Shown: positions 8,501-18,334, counted from the first letter of the stretch. The stretch: 64,000 bases of DNA from CAIYTF01 sp963664845 (GCA_963664845.1 OY761615.1:3162001-3226000); one strand, 5' to 3'. Notes: generated from the sequence alone by a model not told the origin. Numbers and translations are program-made.

Positions 8501-9334
8501 AAACAGGTTTACAGAAACTACTTCAACTATCTGACTGATGTTGAAGAAGACTATAAGCGTGAAAAACTGAAAATTATGGCCGGTGATGATTTGCCGCCAG
8601 GAATTATTCAGCTTGCAAAAGTATATGTCGCGAAAAAACGTAAAATCTCCGTAGGAGATAAAATGGCAGGACGCCATGGTAACAAAGGTGTTGTTGCCAA
8701 GATAGTTCCTGTTGAAGATATGCCGCACCTCGCGGATGGTACCCCGCTGGATATCGTTTTGAATCCGCTTGGCGTGCCTTCCCGTATGAACCTTGGACAG
8801 CTTTACGAAACAGCCCTCGGCTGGGTCGGAAAACGTCTGGGAGTTCGCTTTGCAACTCCGGTGTTTGACGGTGCAAAAATCAGTGATGTTGATGAATGGT
8901 TGGAGAAAGCAAATATTCCGGTGGGTTGCAAAACTGCACTTGTTAACGGAAGAACCGGCGAAGCTTTCCATCAGAAGGTCACTTGCGGTTATATCTATAT
9001 GTTAAAACTGAGCCATTTGGTGGACGACAAAATTCACTCACGCTCAACTGGACCATACTCGCTTATCACGCAACAGCCGTTGGGTGGAAAAGCACAGTTT
9101 GGCGGTCAGAGATTTGGAGAAATGGAAGTCTGGGCTCTGGAAGCCTACGGCGCATCCCATATTCTTCAGGAAATTCTGACGGTGAAGAGCGATGACGTCC
9201 CCGGACGCGCAAAAGTTTACGAAGCGATTGTCAAAGGACAGAATGTTCAGGAACCTAGTATTCCGGAATCGTTTAACGTTTTGATCAAAGAGTTGCAAGG
9301 TTTGGGACTCGATATCAAAATAGATCAACGTTAA
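5570..9334 (+). CDS. rpoB: DNA-directed RNA polymerase subunit beta
   Basis: At 1254 aa it is a compact beta subunit. The rifampicin-site cluster FGTNQLSQFMDQTNPL and THKRRMSALGPGGL keeps the drug-sensitive residues (the Asp, His and Ser equivalent to E. coli 516, 526 and 531). The GDKMAGRHGNKG signature near the C-terminus is present. It starts with TTG at 5570 behind a strong GGAGG (5559-5563). The attenuator upstream sets its level relative to rplL. rpoC follows after 32 bases. Confidence 0.97.
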   Translation: MDNKRISFGKIKSVIGVPDLLAVQKDSFEEFLQLSEPANKRENKGLQSVFLSNFPIFDNKENFRLDFIEYFIDKPRHSLTECLEKGLTYSAPLKAKLRLSTKDVDTGEFINTVEQEVYLGNLPFMTPKATFVINGAERVIVTQLHRSPGVAFSSNVHPNGTPLYSARIIPLKGSWVEFSTDINYVLYCYVDRRKKFPATTLLRAVGYETDEEILDLFKLTELVTTAKVDMTKFIGRVIASDVFDMTTGEIFLTRESVLTEEDVERISEAEVEELKLIREDLNLEQNFILNTLRKDPAHTKEEALYSIYRQLRTGEPPDLETAVALLDKMFFNDKRYDLGDVGRHRMNNKLKLTMPESITVLTKEDIVEIVAYLMRLKDGIESFDDIDHLGNRRVRTVGEQLQMQFNVGVARMARTIKERMNIRETENPTPQELVNAKTISSVINAFFGTNQLSQFMDQTNPLAEMTHKRRMSALGPGGLTRERAGFEVRDVHYTHYGRLCPIETPEGPNIGLISSLTIFSRVNKYGFLEAPYRIVKNGKVTDEVVYLTAEQEDQFTIAQANEKFDEKGTFLNERVRSRFRGEFPIVHPNQVQYMDVAPAQIVSAAAALIPFLEHDDANRALMGSNMQRQAVPLVRPEAPLVGTGLEGKLATDSRAVIVAEADGVVEFVDADKITINYDIKSDSPEVLTSFHDVKRVSYRLIKFSGTNQETCINQKPIVNVGDRLKAGDVIADGFATQGGELALGRNVFVAFMPWRGYNFEDAIILSERLVQDDVFTSFHIEEFELQVRETKRGEEELTREIPNVSDEAVKNLDENGIIRTGAEVKEGDILIGKITPKGETDPTPEEKLLRAIFGDKAGDVKDASLRATPGLRGTVIKTRLFSRKRKDAEAKKLEKRALETLELEHLKRKEELYQRFISKISIITAGLTTTGIRDLDGSIRLRSGVAIKEKTFADLEDVTKLDYTADWFESKKANSLIKQVYRNYFNYLTDVEEDYKREKLKIMAGDDLPPGIIQLAKVYVAKKRKISVGDKMAGRHGNKGVVAKIVPVEDMPHLADGTPLDIVLNPLGVPSRMNLGQLYETALGWVGKRLGVRFATPVFDGAKISDVDEWLEKANIPVGCKTALVNGRTGEAFHQKVTCGYIYMLKLSHLVDDKIHSRSTGPYSLITQQPLGGKAQFGGQRFGEMEVWALEAYGASHILQEILTVKSDDVPGRAKVYEAIVKGQNVQEPSIPESFNVLIKELQGLGLDIKIDQR

Positions 9335-9366
9335 ACTGCATAAACTGATTTGAGGAGTTTACTTCT

Positions 9367-12300
9367 ATGATAATGAATAGAGCACAAGAAAGTACATTAA
9401 AAGATATCACGCAGTTAACGATCACGTTAGCCAGCCCGGATGATATTCTTTCACGTTCTCATGGTGAAGTTACAAAGCCTGAAACGATTAACTACCGTTC
9501 ATTCCGTCCGGAAAAAGATGGTCTTTTCTGTGAAAAGATCTTTGGTCCAACCCGTGACTGGGAATGCTATTGCGGAAAGTACAAGAGAATTCGTTACAAA
9601 GGCATCATTTGTGACCGCTGCGGTGTGGAAGTTACCCAAAAGAACGTGCGACGCGAAAGAATGGGACATCTCAGTCTTGCCGTCCCGGTCGTTCACATTT
9701 GGTTCTTCAAATCGCTTCCTTCGAAGATAGGAAACCTCCTGGGTTTCAGCTCCAAGGAATTGGAACGGATTATCTATTATGAATCTTATGTGGTGTTGAA
9801 TCCTGGCCCAACAGGCTTGAAAAAGAAGGATTTGATCACAGAAGAACAGTATTTTGAAATATTAAGCTCGCTTCCTGCCGGCAACGATAAACTTCAGGAT
9901 TCCGATCCTAACAAGTTTTATGCTAAAATCGGCGGCGACGCGATTAAAGAATTATTAAAGCAAACACAGGTTGAAGATTTGTTCCACAAACTCCGTGACC
10001 AGTTTGCCATTGAAACCTCACAACAGAAAAAAGACGAACTTCTGAAACGCCTGAAAGTTGTTGAAGCTTTCCGCGAAAAAGAAGGAAAACCGGTTAACAA
10101 ACCCGAGTGGATGGTATTAAGCTATATACCCGTAATCCCTCCTGAGTTGCGTCCATTGGTTCCCCTCGAAGGCGGAAGATTCGCTTCCAGCGATTTGAAC
10201 GATCTGTATCGCCGTGTTATTATCCGCAATAACCGTCTGCGCCGTCTTATTGACATTAAGGCTCCTGAAGTTATTCTCCGTAATGAAAAGAGAATGTTGC
10301 AGGAAGCAGTCGACGCACTTTTTGATAATTCAAGAAGAGGAAGCGCCGTCCGGAGCGATAATAATCGTCCGTTGAAGTCATTAAGTGACGTTTTAAAAGG
10401 AAAACAAGGCCGTTTCCGTCAGAATTTGCTCGGAAAGCGCGTTGATTATTCCGGTCGTTCGGTTATTGTTGTGGGCCCGGAATTGAAACTGCACCAGTGC
10501 GGTCTTCCAAAAGACATGGCAGTGGAGCTTTTCAAACCCTTTATTATCAGGAAACTTATTGAGCGCGGACATAACAAAACTGTTAAGAGCGCCAAAAAGG
10601 TTGTTGAACGCAAAGATCCAATTATTTGGGAAATCCTAGAGAAGATCATCGATGGTCACCCAGTGATGCTAAACCGTGCACCGACACTTCACCGTTTGGG
10701 TATTCAGGCATTTCAGCCGGTACTTATCGATGAAAAAGCTATTCGTTTGCACCCTATGGTTTGTACCGCATTCAACGCAGATTTTGACGGCGATCAGATG
10801 GCTGTTCACATTCCGCTTTCACATGAAGCGCAGTTGGAAGCACATCTGCTTATGCTATCCAGCCACAACATCCTCTCGCCGCAAAACGGCAGCCCGATTG
10901 TTGTTCCTACGCAGGATATCGTTCTTGGTGCTTACTATTTGACCAAGAAAAAAGACGGCGACTTTGGCGAAGGCATGGTATTCGGAACTTCCGAAGAAGT
11001 TATTATTGCCTATAACAATAAAGCTGTCGGCTTACACGCAAAAATTAAAGTCCGTATTAACGGCGAAATGACCGAGACAACCACCGGCCGGGTGATCTTT
11101 AACCAGATCGTTCCAAAAGAAATGGGTTATTTCAATAACCTGTTGGTTAAAAAGACCTTTGGCGGGTTTGTTGGTCAGATGTTCATGAAGCTGGGCAATA
11201 AAGTCACGGCAAAGTTCCTTGATGATTTGAAAGATATCGGATTCCGTTATGCAACGGCCGGCGGGCTTTCCATCAGTTTCAGCGATATGTTAATACCTGA
11301 AGAAAAAGTGGCTTTGATTGACGCTGCCAACAAAAAAGTTGAGCAGGTGCTTGAGCAGCATGAAATGGGCGTTATCACCGATAACGAACGTTACAATATT
11401 ATTATCGATACCTGGACCCACACCACCAACGACGTGGCGCGGGTGCTTATGACCAAACTGAAAAACGCAGAAGGCGGATTCAACTCGATCTTCATGATGA
11501 TTGACTCCGGCGCCCGTGGATCTCAGGAACAGGTTCGCCAGCTTGCAGGTATGCGTGGTCTCATGATGAAACCGCAAAAAACCTTGTCAGGCCAGGCAGG
11601 TGAAATCATCGAAAACCCGATTATTGCAAACTTTAAAGAAGGTTTGTCGGTTCTCGAGTACTTCATCTCCACACACGGAGCCCGTAAGGGTCTTGCAGAT
11701 ACCGCGTTGAAAACGGCAGATGCCGGTTATTTGACCAGAAGGCTGGTTGACGTAGCCCAGGATATCATTATCAGCGAAATTGACTGCGGTACCATTCTTG
11801 GTATTCAGGTCGGCGCTATTAAAGATGTTGAGGAAGAACGCGAATCGCTTTCCGAAAGAATTATTGGCCGCGTGACCATGGAAGATATCTATGATCACCG
11901 GACAGAGGATCTGATTGTTGCCGCTGGCGAAATGATCACGGAAGATATTGCCAAACAGATGGAAGAAGCCAACATTGAAACAGTAGGTATTCGTACGGTG
12001 TTGACCTGCGAATCCAGACACGGTGTTTGCGCCAAGTGCTATGGCAGAAACCTGACCAACGGTAAAATGGTTGAGGTCGGCGAGGCAGTAGGTGTTATTG
12101 CAGCCCAATCAATCGGCGAGCCGGGAACTCAGCTCACGCTGCGTACCTTCCACTTTGGCGGTACATCATCACGTATTGCAACCCAGTCAGTCGTAGAAAC
12201 CAACGTCGATGGTAATGTGAAATTCTCCCGCATTAATGTTGTTGAGAGAAAATCACCGGGTCTGGTTGAACAGATTGTAGTTGGAAGACGTGGTGTTATC

Positions 12301-13614
12301 GAAATTTATGATGATCACGACTCATTAGTTAAGAAATATAACATTCCTTACGGTGCCCAGGTGCTTGTGAAGGAAGGTCAAAAAGTTAAAAAGAAAACAG
12401 CATTGTACACACACGATCCGTACAATGATGTTATCGTTACCGATTTAACAGGAAAAGTGCGCTTCGTTGACCTTATTGAAAACGTCACGATGCAGCAGTT
12501 AACTGACGAACAAACCGGTCACGTTCAGAAAATGGTTATTGAGCCCAAGGATAAGACCAAAACGCCGAGTATGGAAATTGAAACCGCTGACGGCACCAAG
12601 AAGAGCTATTCTTTGCCTTCCAAAGCATATCTTTCCGTGGAAGATGGCGAGACGGTTACACCGGGAACAATTCTCTCGAAAATTTCCCGTCAAACCACCA
12701 AAACCCGTGATATCACGGGAGGTCTGCCCCGGGTTACTGAGCTTTTCGAAGCCAGAAGCCCTCAGGATCCGGCAATTGTTTCCGAATTGGAAGGAATTGT
12801 ACGGTTTGGACAGAGAAAGAAGGGATATCGTGAAATTTTCGTTACCGCCATTGACGGCTCTGACGAGAGAAAATACAACGTTCCTCTCAGCAAGCATACT
12901 TTGGTACAGGACGGCGATGAAATCCCGGTCGGTGAAAAAATCACAGACGGACCAATCAATCCGCATGATATTTTGCGTATTAAAGGGCCTAATGCTGTTC
13001 AGGAGTACCTTGTTAACGAAATCCAGGACGTTTACCGTCTGCAGGGTGTGAAGATCAATGACAAGCACATTGAAGTTATTGTGAAGCAGATGTTGCAGAA
13101 GATCAGAATTGAACACCCGGGAAATACAAAGTACCTGGAAGAAGATATTGTCGACAAAAGCGAGTTTTTTGAAGAAAACCGCAGAGTTACCGACTGTGTA
13201 GTGGTGAAAGAAAAAGGAGACTCCCGTTTGAAGGAGAACCAGCTTATCACCAGAAACAAGCTTCGCGAAATAAACAGCGACTTGAAACGTAAAGGAAAGA
13301 AGGAAGTATCTGTAGAAGAAGGCGAACCGGCAACATTTATCAATATTTTGCTTGGAATCACCTCCGCAGCGCTTTCGACGGAGAGCTTTATCTCTGCCGC
13401 ATCGTTCCAGGAAACAACAAAAGTGCTCACTAATGCCTCAATTGCGGCAAAAGTTGATACTTTGCGCGGCTTGAAAGAAAACGTGGTCATGGGCCGTTTG
13501 ATACCTGCAGGAACCGGTTTACGCAAGTATGCCAATTTAATGCTGGTGAATAATGAGCCGGAAGTGACCGAAACTGAAGAAGAGCCTAAAGAAGAAGTAA
13601 CAAATGTTAAGTAA
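9367..13614 (+). CDS. rpoC: DNA-directed RNA polymerase subunit beta'
   Basis: This 1415-aa protein has the catalytic NADFDGDQMAVH motif, whose three Asp residues hold the active-site Mg. The N-terminal zinc ribbon is CYCGKYKRIRYKGIICDRCG, and the second zinc site is CESRHGVCAKCYG. The C-terminus is an acidic tail rich in Glu and Val. AGGAG lies 10 bases before the ATG at 9367, and an in-frame ATG at 9373 is also possible. It ends the rpoBC unit; a new promoter follows for the str operon. Confidence 0.97.
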   Translation: MIMNRAQESTLKDITQLTITLASPDDILSRSHGEVTKPETINYRSFRPEKDGLFCEKIFGPTRDWECYCGKYKRIRYKGIICDRCGVEVTQKNVRRERMGHLSLAVPVVHIWFFKSLPSKIGNLLGFSSKELERIIYYESYVVLNPGPTGLKKKDLITEEQYFEILSSLPAGNDKLQDSDPNKFYAKIGGDAIKELLKQTQVEDLFHKLRDQFAIETSQQKKDELLKRLKVVEAFREKEGKPVNKPEWMVLSYIPVIPPELRPLVPLEGGRFASSDLNDLYRRVIIRNNRLRRLIDIKAPEVILRNEKRMLQEAVDALFDNSRRGSAVRSDNNRPLKSLSDVLKGKQGRFRQNLLGKRVDYSGRSVIVVGPELKLHQCGLPKDMAVELFKPFIIRKLIERGHNKTVKSAKKVVERKDPIIWEILEKIIDGHPVMLNRAPTLHRLGIQAFQPVLIDEKAIRLHPMVCTAFNADFDGDQMAVHIPLSHEAQLEAHLLMLSSHNILSPQNGSPIVVPTQDIVLGAYYLTKKKDGDFGEGMVFGTSEEVIIAYNNKAVGLHAKIKVRINGEMTETTTGRVIFNQIVPKEMGYFNNLLVKKTFGGFVGQMFMKLGNKVTAKFLDDLKDIGFRYATAGGLSISFSDMLIPEEKVALIDAANKKVEQVLEQHEMGVITDNERYNIIIDTWTHTTNDVARVLMTKLKNAEGGFNSIFMMIDSGARGSQEQVRQLAGMRGLMMKPQKTLSGQAGEIIENPIIANFKEGLSVLEYFISTHGARKGLADTALKTADAGYLTRRLVDVAQDIIISEIDCGTILGIQVGAIKDVEEERESLSERIIGRVTMEDIYDHRTEDLIVAAGEMITEDIAKQMEEANIETVGIRTVLTCESRHGVCAKCYGRNLTNGKMVEVGEAVGVIAAQSIGEPGTQLTLRTFHFGGTSSRIATQSVVETNVDGNVKFSRINVVERKSPGLVEQIVVGRRGVIEIYDDHDSLVKKYNIPYGAQVLVKEGQKVKKKTALYTHDPYNDVIVTDLTGKVRFVDLIENVTMQQLTDEQTGHVQKMVIEPKDKTKTPSMEIETADGTKKSYSLPSKAYLSVEDGETVTPGTILSKISRQTTKTRDITGGLPRVTELFEARSPQDPAIVSELEGIVRFGQRKKGYREIFVTAIDGSDERKYNVPLSKHTLVQDGDEIPVGEKITDGPINPHDILRIKGPNAVQEYLVNEIQDVYRLQGVKINDKHIEVIVKQMLQKIRIEHPGNTKYLEEDIVDKSEFFEENRRVTDCVVVKEKGDSRLKENQLITRNKLREINSDLKRKGKKEVSVEEGEPATFINILLGITSAALSTESFISAASFQETTKVLTNASIAAKVDTLRGLKENVVMGRLIPAGTGLRKYANLMLVNNEPEVTETEEEPKEEVTNVK

Positions 13615-13628
13615 TTTTGCCAGATAGC

Positions 13629-13657
13629 TTGACAAAAATAAAAGCGTTAGTTATATT
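13629..13657 (+). promoter_or_regulatory. Consensus promoter of the str operon
   Basis: TTGACA (13629-13634) and TATATT (13652-13657) are separated by exactly 17 bp, in the 87-base gap between rpoC and rpsL. This is nearly the classical sigma-70 consensus, unlike the TTG/TAnnTTTG form seen at 43851. Transcription would begin near 13664. Confidence 0.7.
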
Positions 13658-13701
13658 AAAAGGCTAAATTTTTTTTGACTTGAAAATTTTGGAGTAATTT
13701 T

Positions 13702-14082
13702 TTGCCAACGATTAATCAATTAGTACGAAAAGGCCGTGAGAGCATTGCTAAAAAGAACAAGGCTCCAGCGTTGCAGGCTTGTCCACAAAGGCGGGGCGTA
13801 TGTACCAGAGTGTACACAACGACTCCTAAAAAGCCGAATTCGGCTATGCGTAAGGTTGCGCGTGTACGTTTAACTAATAATATTGAAGTTACCGCGTATA
13901 TTCCGGGCGAAGGACACAATTTGCAGGAACACTCTATTGTATTGATCAGAGGCGGAAGAGTGAAAGATCTTCCTGGTGTTCGCTATCACATCATTCGTGG
14001 TACGCTCGATGCCAGTGGAGTTCAAGACAGAAAACAATCCCGCTCTAAATACGGAGCTAAAAGACCAAAGGCGGCGAAGTAA
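13702..14082 (+). CDS. rpsL: 30S ribosomal protein S12
   Basis: This 126-aa decoding-centre protein includes TPKKPNSAMRKVARVRLTN and GGRVKDLPGVRYH. The two Lys residues whose mutation gives streptomycin resistance in E. coli (43 and 88) are both wild type. It starts with TTG at 13702, 8 bases after GGAG, giving the standard MPTINQLVRKGR. First gene of rpsL-rpsG-fusA-tuf. Confidence 0.97.
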   Translation: MPTINQLVRKGRESIAKKNKAPALQACPQRRGVCTRVYTTTPKKPNSAMRKVARVRLTNNIEVTAYIPGEGHNLQEHSIVLIRGGRVKDLPGVRYHIIRGTLDASGVQDRKQSRSKYGAKRPKAAK

Positions 14083-14088
14083 GTTACA

Positions 14089-14556
14089 ATGAGAAAAAAA
14101 AGAGCACAAAAAAAGTATTTAAAACCGGATCCGAAGTTTAACGACGTCGTGGTCGCGAAGTTTATCAACAGCTTGACCTTAGATGGCAAGAAATCAAAAG
14201 CCAGAAATATCATTTATGGCGCATTTGACATCATGGAAGAGCGTACAAAGAAACCAGGCTTGGAAGTCTTTAAAAAAGCGCTTTCCAACGTAGCCCCGAT
14301 AATTGAAGTACGCAGCCGCAGAGTCGGTGGCGCAACCTATCAGGTTCCTATGGAAGTTCGCCCGGAAAGACGCCTTGCATTGGCATTCCGCTGGATTAAG
14401 GATTATTCCAGAAAACGTGGTGAAAAATCCATGGCAGCCAAATTAGCAGGCGAATTGATCTCTGCCTCCAACAATGAAGGCAATTCAATTAAGAAAAGGG
14501 AAGACACACATAAAATGGCCGAAGCAAACAAAGCTTTCGCACATTTTAAATGGTAA
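14089..14556 (+). CDS. rpsG: 30S ribosomal protein S7
   Basis: At 155 aa it is standard. The 16S assembly protein signature (about residues 65-100) PIIEVRSRRVGGATYQVPMEV is present. S7 nucleates the 30S head and lines the E site. Six bases separate it from rpsL, implying translational coupling. Confidence 0.97.
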   Translation: MRKKRAQKKYLKPDPKFNDVVVAKFINSLTLDGKKSKARNIIYGAFDIMEERTKKPGLEVFKKALSNVAPIIEVRSRRVGGATYQVPMEVRPERRLALAFRWIKDYSRKRGEKSMAAKLAGELISASNNEGNSIKKREDTHKMAEANKAFAHFKW

Positions 14557-14590
14557 TGCTTAGAAACAGAGTGAATTAGAAAAAAGGATC

Positions 14591-16687
14591 ATGGCAGCAC
14601 AAGTAGCGATTAGTAAAGTTAGAAATATTGGAATCATGGCGCATATTGACGCCGGAAAAACGACTACGACCGAGCGTATTCTCTATTACACCGGGCGTTT
14701 GCATCGTATAGGCGAAGTGCATGATGGTGCTGCTACTATGGATTGGATGGAACAGGAAAAAGAGCGCGGAATTACGATTACCAGCGCTGCAACCACCACC
14801 CATTGGCGCGATCACCAAATTAATATTATAGACACCCCGGGTCACGTCGATTTCACCGCTGAAGTTGAACGTTCACTCAGAGTGTTGGACGGCGCTATTG
14901 CACTTTTCTGTGCAGTTGGCGGCGTTGAACCACAATCAGAGACTGTTTGGAGACAAGCAGACAAATATAACGTCCCCCGTATAGCTTTCATCAATAAGAT
15001 GGATCGTACGGGTGCTGATTTTTATCATGCTTTGGAAATGATCCGTGAGCGTCTTGGCGCTAATGCAATTCCTATCAACCTGCCAATCGGCGAAGGTGAT
15101 ATGTTTGCCGGGGTTGTTGATCTGATGGCTTTCAAAGCGGTTATGTACAATGAAGATTCATTGGGCGTGGCTTTTGAAACCTTGGATATTCCGCATGATT
15201 TGATGGAAATTTCAACAAAATACCGCACTCAAATGCTTGAAGCGGTTTCTGACGTTGATGACACCCTTCTTGAGAAATATCTTGAAGGAAAAGAAATTAC
15301 CGAAGCAGAAATCAAAACGGTTCTGCGTACGGCAACAATTCAGGGTAAAATTATCCCTGTTTTATGCGGTGCGTCTTTCAAGAACAAAGGCGTTCAGGCC
15401 CTTCTTGACGCAGTTGTAGATTTTCTGCCGGCTCCCAGCGATAATCCGGAAGTTGAAGCACATCATATCGGCATTAACGATATGGTTAAAATTAAAACCG
15501 ATGAAACCGGTCAATTTGCAGCTTTGGCTTTCAAGTTGATGACAGACCCTTATGTTGGAAAATTAACGTTTTTCAGAGTTTATTCGGGTACATTGAACGC
15601 AGGTTCATACATTTATAATTCTATAAGCGGCAAAAAAGAACGAATCAGCCGTCTCCTCCGGATGCATGCAAATCACCGTGAAGAGATTGAGTCTGTTCGT
15701 GCCGGTGATATTGCGGCTGCGGTAGGTTTGAAATATACCCGTACCGGAGACACGCTTTGCGATGAAGATGATCCAGTGGTTATGGAAAGAATTGTATTTC
15801 CTGAGCCGGTTATCCAGATTGCAATTGAACCGAAAACAAAAGCTGATCAGGATAAACTTTCTGATGCTCTTGTTAAACTTGCCGATGAAGATCCGACATT
15901 TCGTATTAATCAGGATGAAGAGACCGGCCAAACGCTTATCAGCGGTATGGGCGAACTTCACCTTGAAATTCTTGTGGACCGTATGCGCCGCGAGTTTAAG
16001 GTTGAAGCTAACGTAGGTAAACCTCAGGTCGCTTATCGTGAAACTATCACCCAGACGGTTACTGCCCAGGGTAAATTTGTTCGTCAATCAGGCGGTCGTG
16101 GTAAATTCGGCGATGTTTGGCTTGAAGTTTCCCCGAATGAAAAAGGCAAAGGTTATGAGTTTATCAATGGAATTGTTGGCGGTGTGGTTCCCAAAGAATA
16201 CATTCCAGCGGTTTCTGCCGGTTGCCAGGAAGCAATGCGCAATGGCGTTATAGCCGGGTTCCCGATGGTTGACATTAAAGTTAAACTTTATGATGGCTCC
16301 TATCACGAAGTTGATTCTGACGAAATTTCGTTTAAGGTCGCTGGTTCCATGGGCTTAAAAGAAGGCGCAAGAAAAGCTAAACCTATTCTTTTAGAGCCAA
16401 TGATGGCGGTGGAAGTTATTTCACCGGAAGAGTATTTAGGCGACGTAATGGGTGACTTGAACTCACGCCGTGGCAGGATCGAAGGTTTTGCTGCACGTAA
16501 AGACGCCCAGGTAATAAAAGCTCTCGTTCCGCTTTCGGAAATGTTCGGATATGCTACCGTTTTGCGTTCTATGACGCAAGGTAGGGCCATTTATACGATG
16601 CAATTTTCTCACTATGCTGAAGTGCCAAAATCAGTGGCTGAAGAAATTGCAGAAAAAACCGTCGGTAAAAAATCGGCTTCACACTAA
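14591..16687 (+). CDS. fusA: Translation elongation factor G
   Basis: This 698-aa GTPase drives translocation. G1 is AHIDAGKTTTTERILYYTG, G3 is DTPGHVDF and G4 is NKMDRTGAD. Domains II to V follow at normal length, including the domain IV tip region around YHEVDSDEISFKVAGS. It lies 34 bases after rpsG and 39 bases before tuf. Confidence 0.97.
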   Translation: MAAQVAISKVRNIGIMAHIDAGKTTTTERILYYTGRLHRIGEVHDGAATMDWMEQEKERGITITSAATTTHWRDHQINIIDTPGHVDFTAEVERSLRVLDGAIALFCAVGGVEPQSETVWRQADKYNVPRIAFINKMDRTGADFYHALEMIRERLGANAIPINLPIGEGDMFAGVVDLMAFKAVMYNEDSLGVAFETLDIPHDLMEISTKYRTQMLEAVSDVDDTLLEKYLEGKEITEAEIKTVLRTATIQGKIIPVLCGASFKNKGVQALLDAVVDFLPAPSDNPEVEAHHIGINDMVKIKTDETGQFAALAFKLMTDPYVGKLTFFRVYSGTLNAGSYIYNSISGKKERISRLLRMHANHREEIESVRAGDIAAAVGLKYTRTGDTLCDEDDPVVMERIVFPEPVIQIAIEPKTKADQDKLSDALVKLADEDPTFRINQDEETGQTLISGMGELHLEILVDRMRREFKVEANVGKPQVAYRETITQTVTAQGKFVRQSGGRGKFGDVWLEVSPNEKGKGYEFINGIVGGVVPKEYIPAVSAGCQEAMRNGVIAGFPMVDIKVKLYDGSYHEVDSDEISFKVAGSMGLKEGARKAKPILLEPMMAVEVISPEEYLGDVMGDLNSRRGRIEGFAARKDAQVIKALVPLSEMFGYATVLRSMTQGRAIYTMQFSHYAEVPKSVAEEIAEKTVGKKSASH

Positions 16688-16726
16688 TTAATAAGATATT
16701 TAAGAAATAAAGGAGAATATTTTTCA

Positions 16727-17935
16727 ATGGCAAAAGAAAAATTTGACCGCAGTAAACCGCACGTGAACATTGGTACCATTGGACACGTCGATCACGGAAA
16801 AACGACATTGACCGCAGCAATCACCATGGCATTAAGCCGCAAAGGTTGGTCTGCAATCAGAACATTTGACTCAATTGACAATGCACCTGAAGAAAAAGCA
16901 CGTGGAATAACAATTGCAACGGCGCACGTTGAATATTCAACCGCAAAACGCCATTATGCACACGTTGACTGCCCGGGTCACGCCGATTATGTTAAGAACA
17001 TGATCACCGGTGCTGCCCAGATGGACGGCGCTATTATAGTTGTTGCGGCTACTGACGGCCCTATGCCCCAGACCCGTGAACACATTCTTCTTGCACGTCA
17101 GGTTGGCGTTCCCCGTCTTGTTGTTTTCATGAACAAAGTTGACGCGGTTGATGATGAAGAATTAATTGAGCTGGTTGAAGTCGAAATGCGCGACCTCCTC
17201 AGCAAATATGAATTCCCTGGCGATGAAATCCCCATCATTAAAGGTTCTGCATTGCGCGCTCTCGAAGCAGGCAGCGATCCTACCTCATCATTGGATGACG
17301 AAAGATTTACCTGTATTTGGCAGCTCATGGATGCCGTTGATGAATACATCCCGGTTCCTGCACGCGCTATGGACAAACCGTTCCTTATGCCTGTTGAAGA
17401 CGTTTTCTCAATCACCGGTCGTGGAACAGTTGCCACGGGTCGTGTTGAAAGAGGCCAGGTTAAAGTTGGCGAAGAAGTTGAATTGATCGGCTTGGACGCA
17501 CACAAAAAGACCGTTGTTACCGGCGTTGAAATGTTCCGTAAGGAACTTGATGCTGCAATGGCAGGCGATAACGCCGGCTTGTTGCTCCGCGGCGTTGACA
17601 AAAAAGAAATTGAACGCGGAATGGTTCTTGCAAAAACAGGAACAATTACCCCACACAAGAAATTTGAAGGAAAAGTTTATATCCTTTCAAAAGACGAAGG
17701 TGGCCGCCATACTCCGTTCTCGAATGGTTATCGTCCTCAGTTCTATTTCAGAACTACTGACGTTACCGGCGTTGCAACTTTGCCCGAAGGTTATGAAGTT
17801 GTTATGCCAGGTGATAGCGTAACGTTGTCAATCGAACTGATTACAACCATCGCTATGGAAGAAGGCCTCAAGTTCGCTATCCGTGAAGGCGGAAGAACAG
17901 TTGGTGCCGGTTTCGTAACAAAAATTATCGAATAG
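16727..17935 (+). CDS. tuf: Translation elongation factor Tu
   Basis: This 402-aa GTPase carries aminoacyl-tRNA to the ribosome. G1 is GHVDHGKTTLTAAIT, G3 is DCPGHADYVKNMITGAAQMDG and G4 is NKVDAVDDEE. Domains II and III end in the usual GRTVGAGFVTKIIE. The ribosome-binding site AAGGAG lies about 11 bases before the ATG. It is the only tuf in the window and is closed by a strong terminator. Confidence 0.98.
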   Translation: MAKEKFDRSKPHVNIGTIGHVDHGKTTLTAAITMALSRKGWSAIRTFDSIDNAPEEKARGITIATAHVEYSTAKRHYAHVDCPGHADYVKNMITGAAQMDGAIIVVAATDGPMPQTREHILLARQVGVPRLVVFMNKVDAVDDEELIELVEVEMRDLLSKYEFPGDEIPIIKGSALRALEAGSDPTSSLDDERFTCIWQLMDAVDEYIPVPARAMDKPFLMPVEDVFSITGRGTVATGRVERGQVKVGEEVELIGLDAHKKTVVTGVEMFRKELDAAMAGDNAGLLLRGVDKKEIERGMVLAKTGTITPHKKFEGKVYILSKDEGGRHTPFSNGYRPQFYFRTTDVTGVATLPEGYEVVMPGDSVTLSIELITTIAMEEGLKFAIREGGRTVGAGFVTKIIE

Positions 17936-17954
17936 TATAATAAAGTTTTCTCAT

Positions 17955-17990
17955 AAAAAGGGAGTAACCAATCTCCCTTTTTATTTCTTA
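17955..17990 (+). terminator. Intrinsic terminator after tuf
   Basis: AAAAAGGGAG (17955-17964) pairs perfectly with CTCCCTTTTT (17973-17982) across an 8-nt loop, and T-rich sequence follows. It separates the str operon from the S10 operon. Confidence 0.9.
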
Positions 17991-18011
17991 TAGAAGTAAG
18001 GAGTTATTCTC

Positions 18012-18320
18012 GTGGCAGGTCAAAAAATACGAATTAGATTGAAATCGTATGATCATTTATTGATAGATAAGTCAACAGAAAAAATTATCAAAACGGTTAA
18101 GAGCACCGGAGCCGTCGTTTCGGGTCCTATTCCCTTGCCAACCAAAAAGACTATTTTTACTGTTTTGCGCTCTCCTCATGTTGATAAGAAATCGAGAGAG
18201 CAGTTCCAGTTGTCGATTCACAAACGGATCATCGATATACATAATTCAAATCCAAAGACAATCGACTCTTTGGGTAAACTCGACATTCCTGCCGGTGTCG
18301 ATATAGAGATTAAATTATAA
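18012..18320 (+). CDS. rpsJ: 30S ribosomal protein S10
   Basis: At 102 aa, it starts with GTG at 18012 behind AAGGAG. The typical KIRIRLKSYDHLLIDKS start and SGPIPLPTKKTIFTVLRSPHVDKKSREQF core are present. S10 is a head protein that also pairs with NusB in antitermination. First gene of the S10 operon; its stop overlaps the start region of rplC by one base. Confidence 0.97.
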   Translation: MAGQKIRIRLKSYDHLLIDKSTEKIIKTVKSTGAVVSGPIPLPTKKTIFTVLRSPHVDKKSREQFQLSIHKRIIDIHNSNPKTIDSLGKLDIPAGVDIEIKL

Positions 18321-18334
18321 TGGTTGGAGCGAAA

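Noticed and set aside
8390..8971. Long antisense frames inside rpoB (also in rpoC and fusA)
   Set aside because: They mirror the codon pattern of strongly conserved genes and have no start signals or domains.
17936..18011. A second promoter for the S10 operon after the tuf terminator
   Set aside because: A start signal is expected here but I found no convincing -35/-10 or TTG/TAnnTTTG pair.
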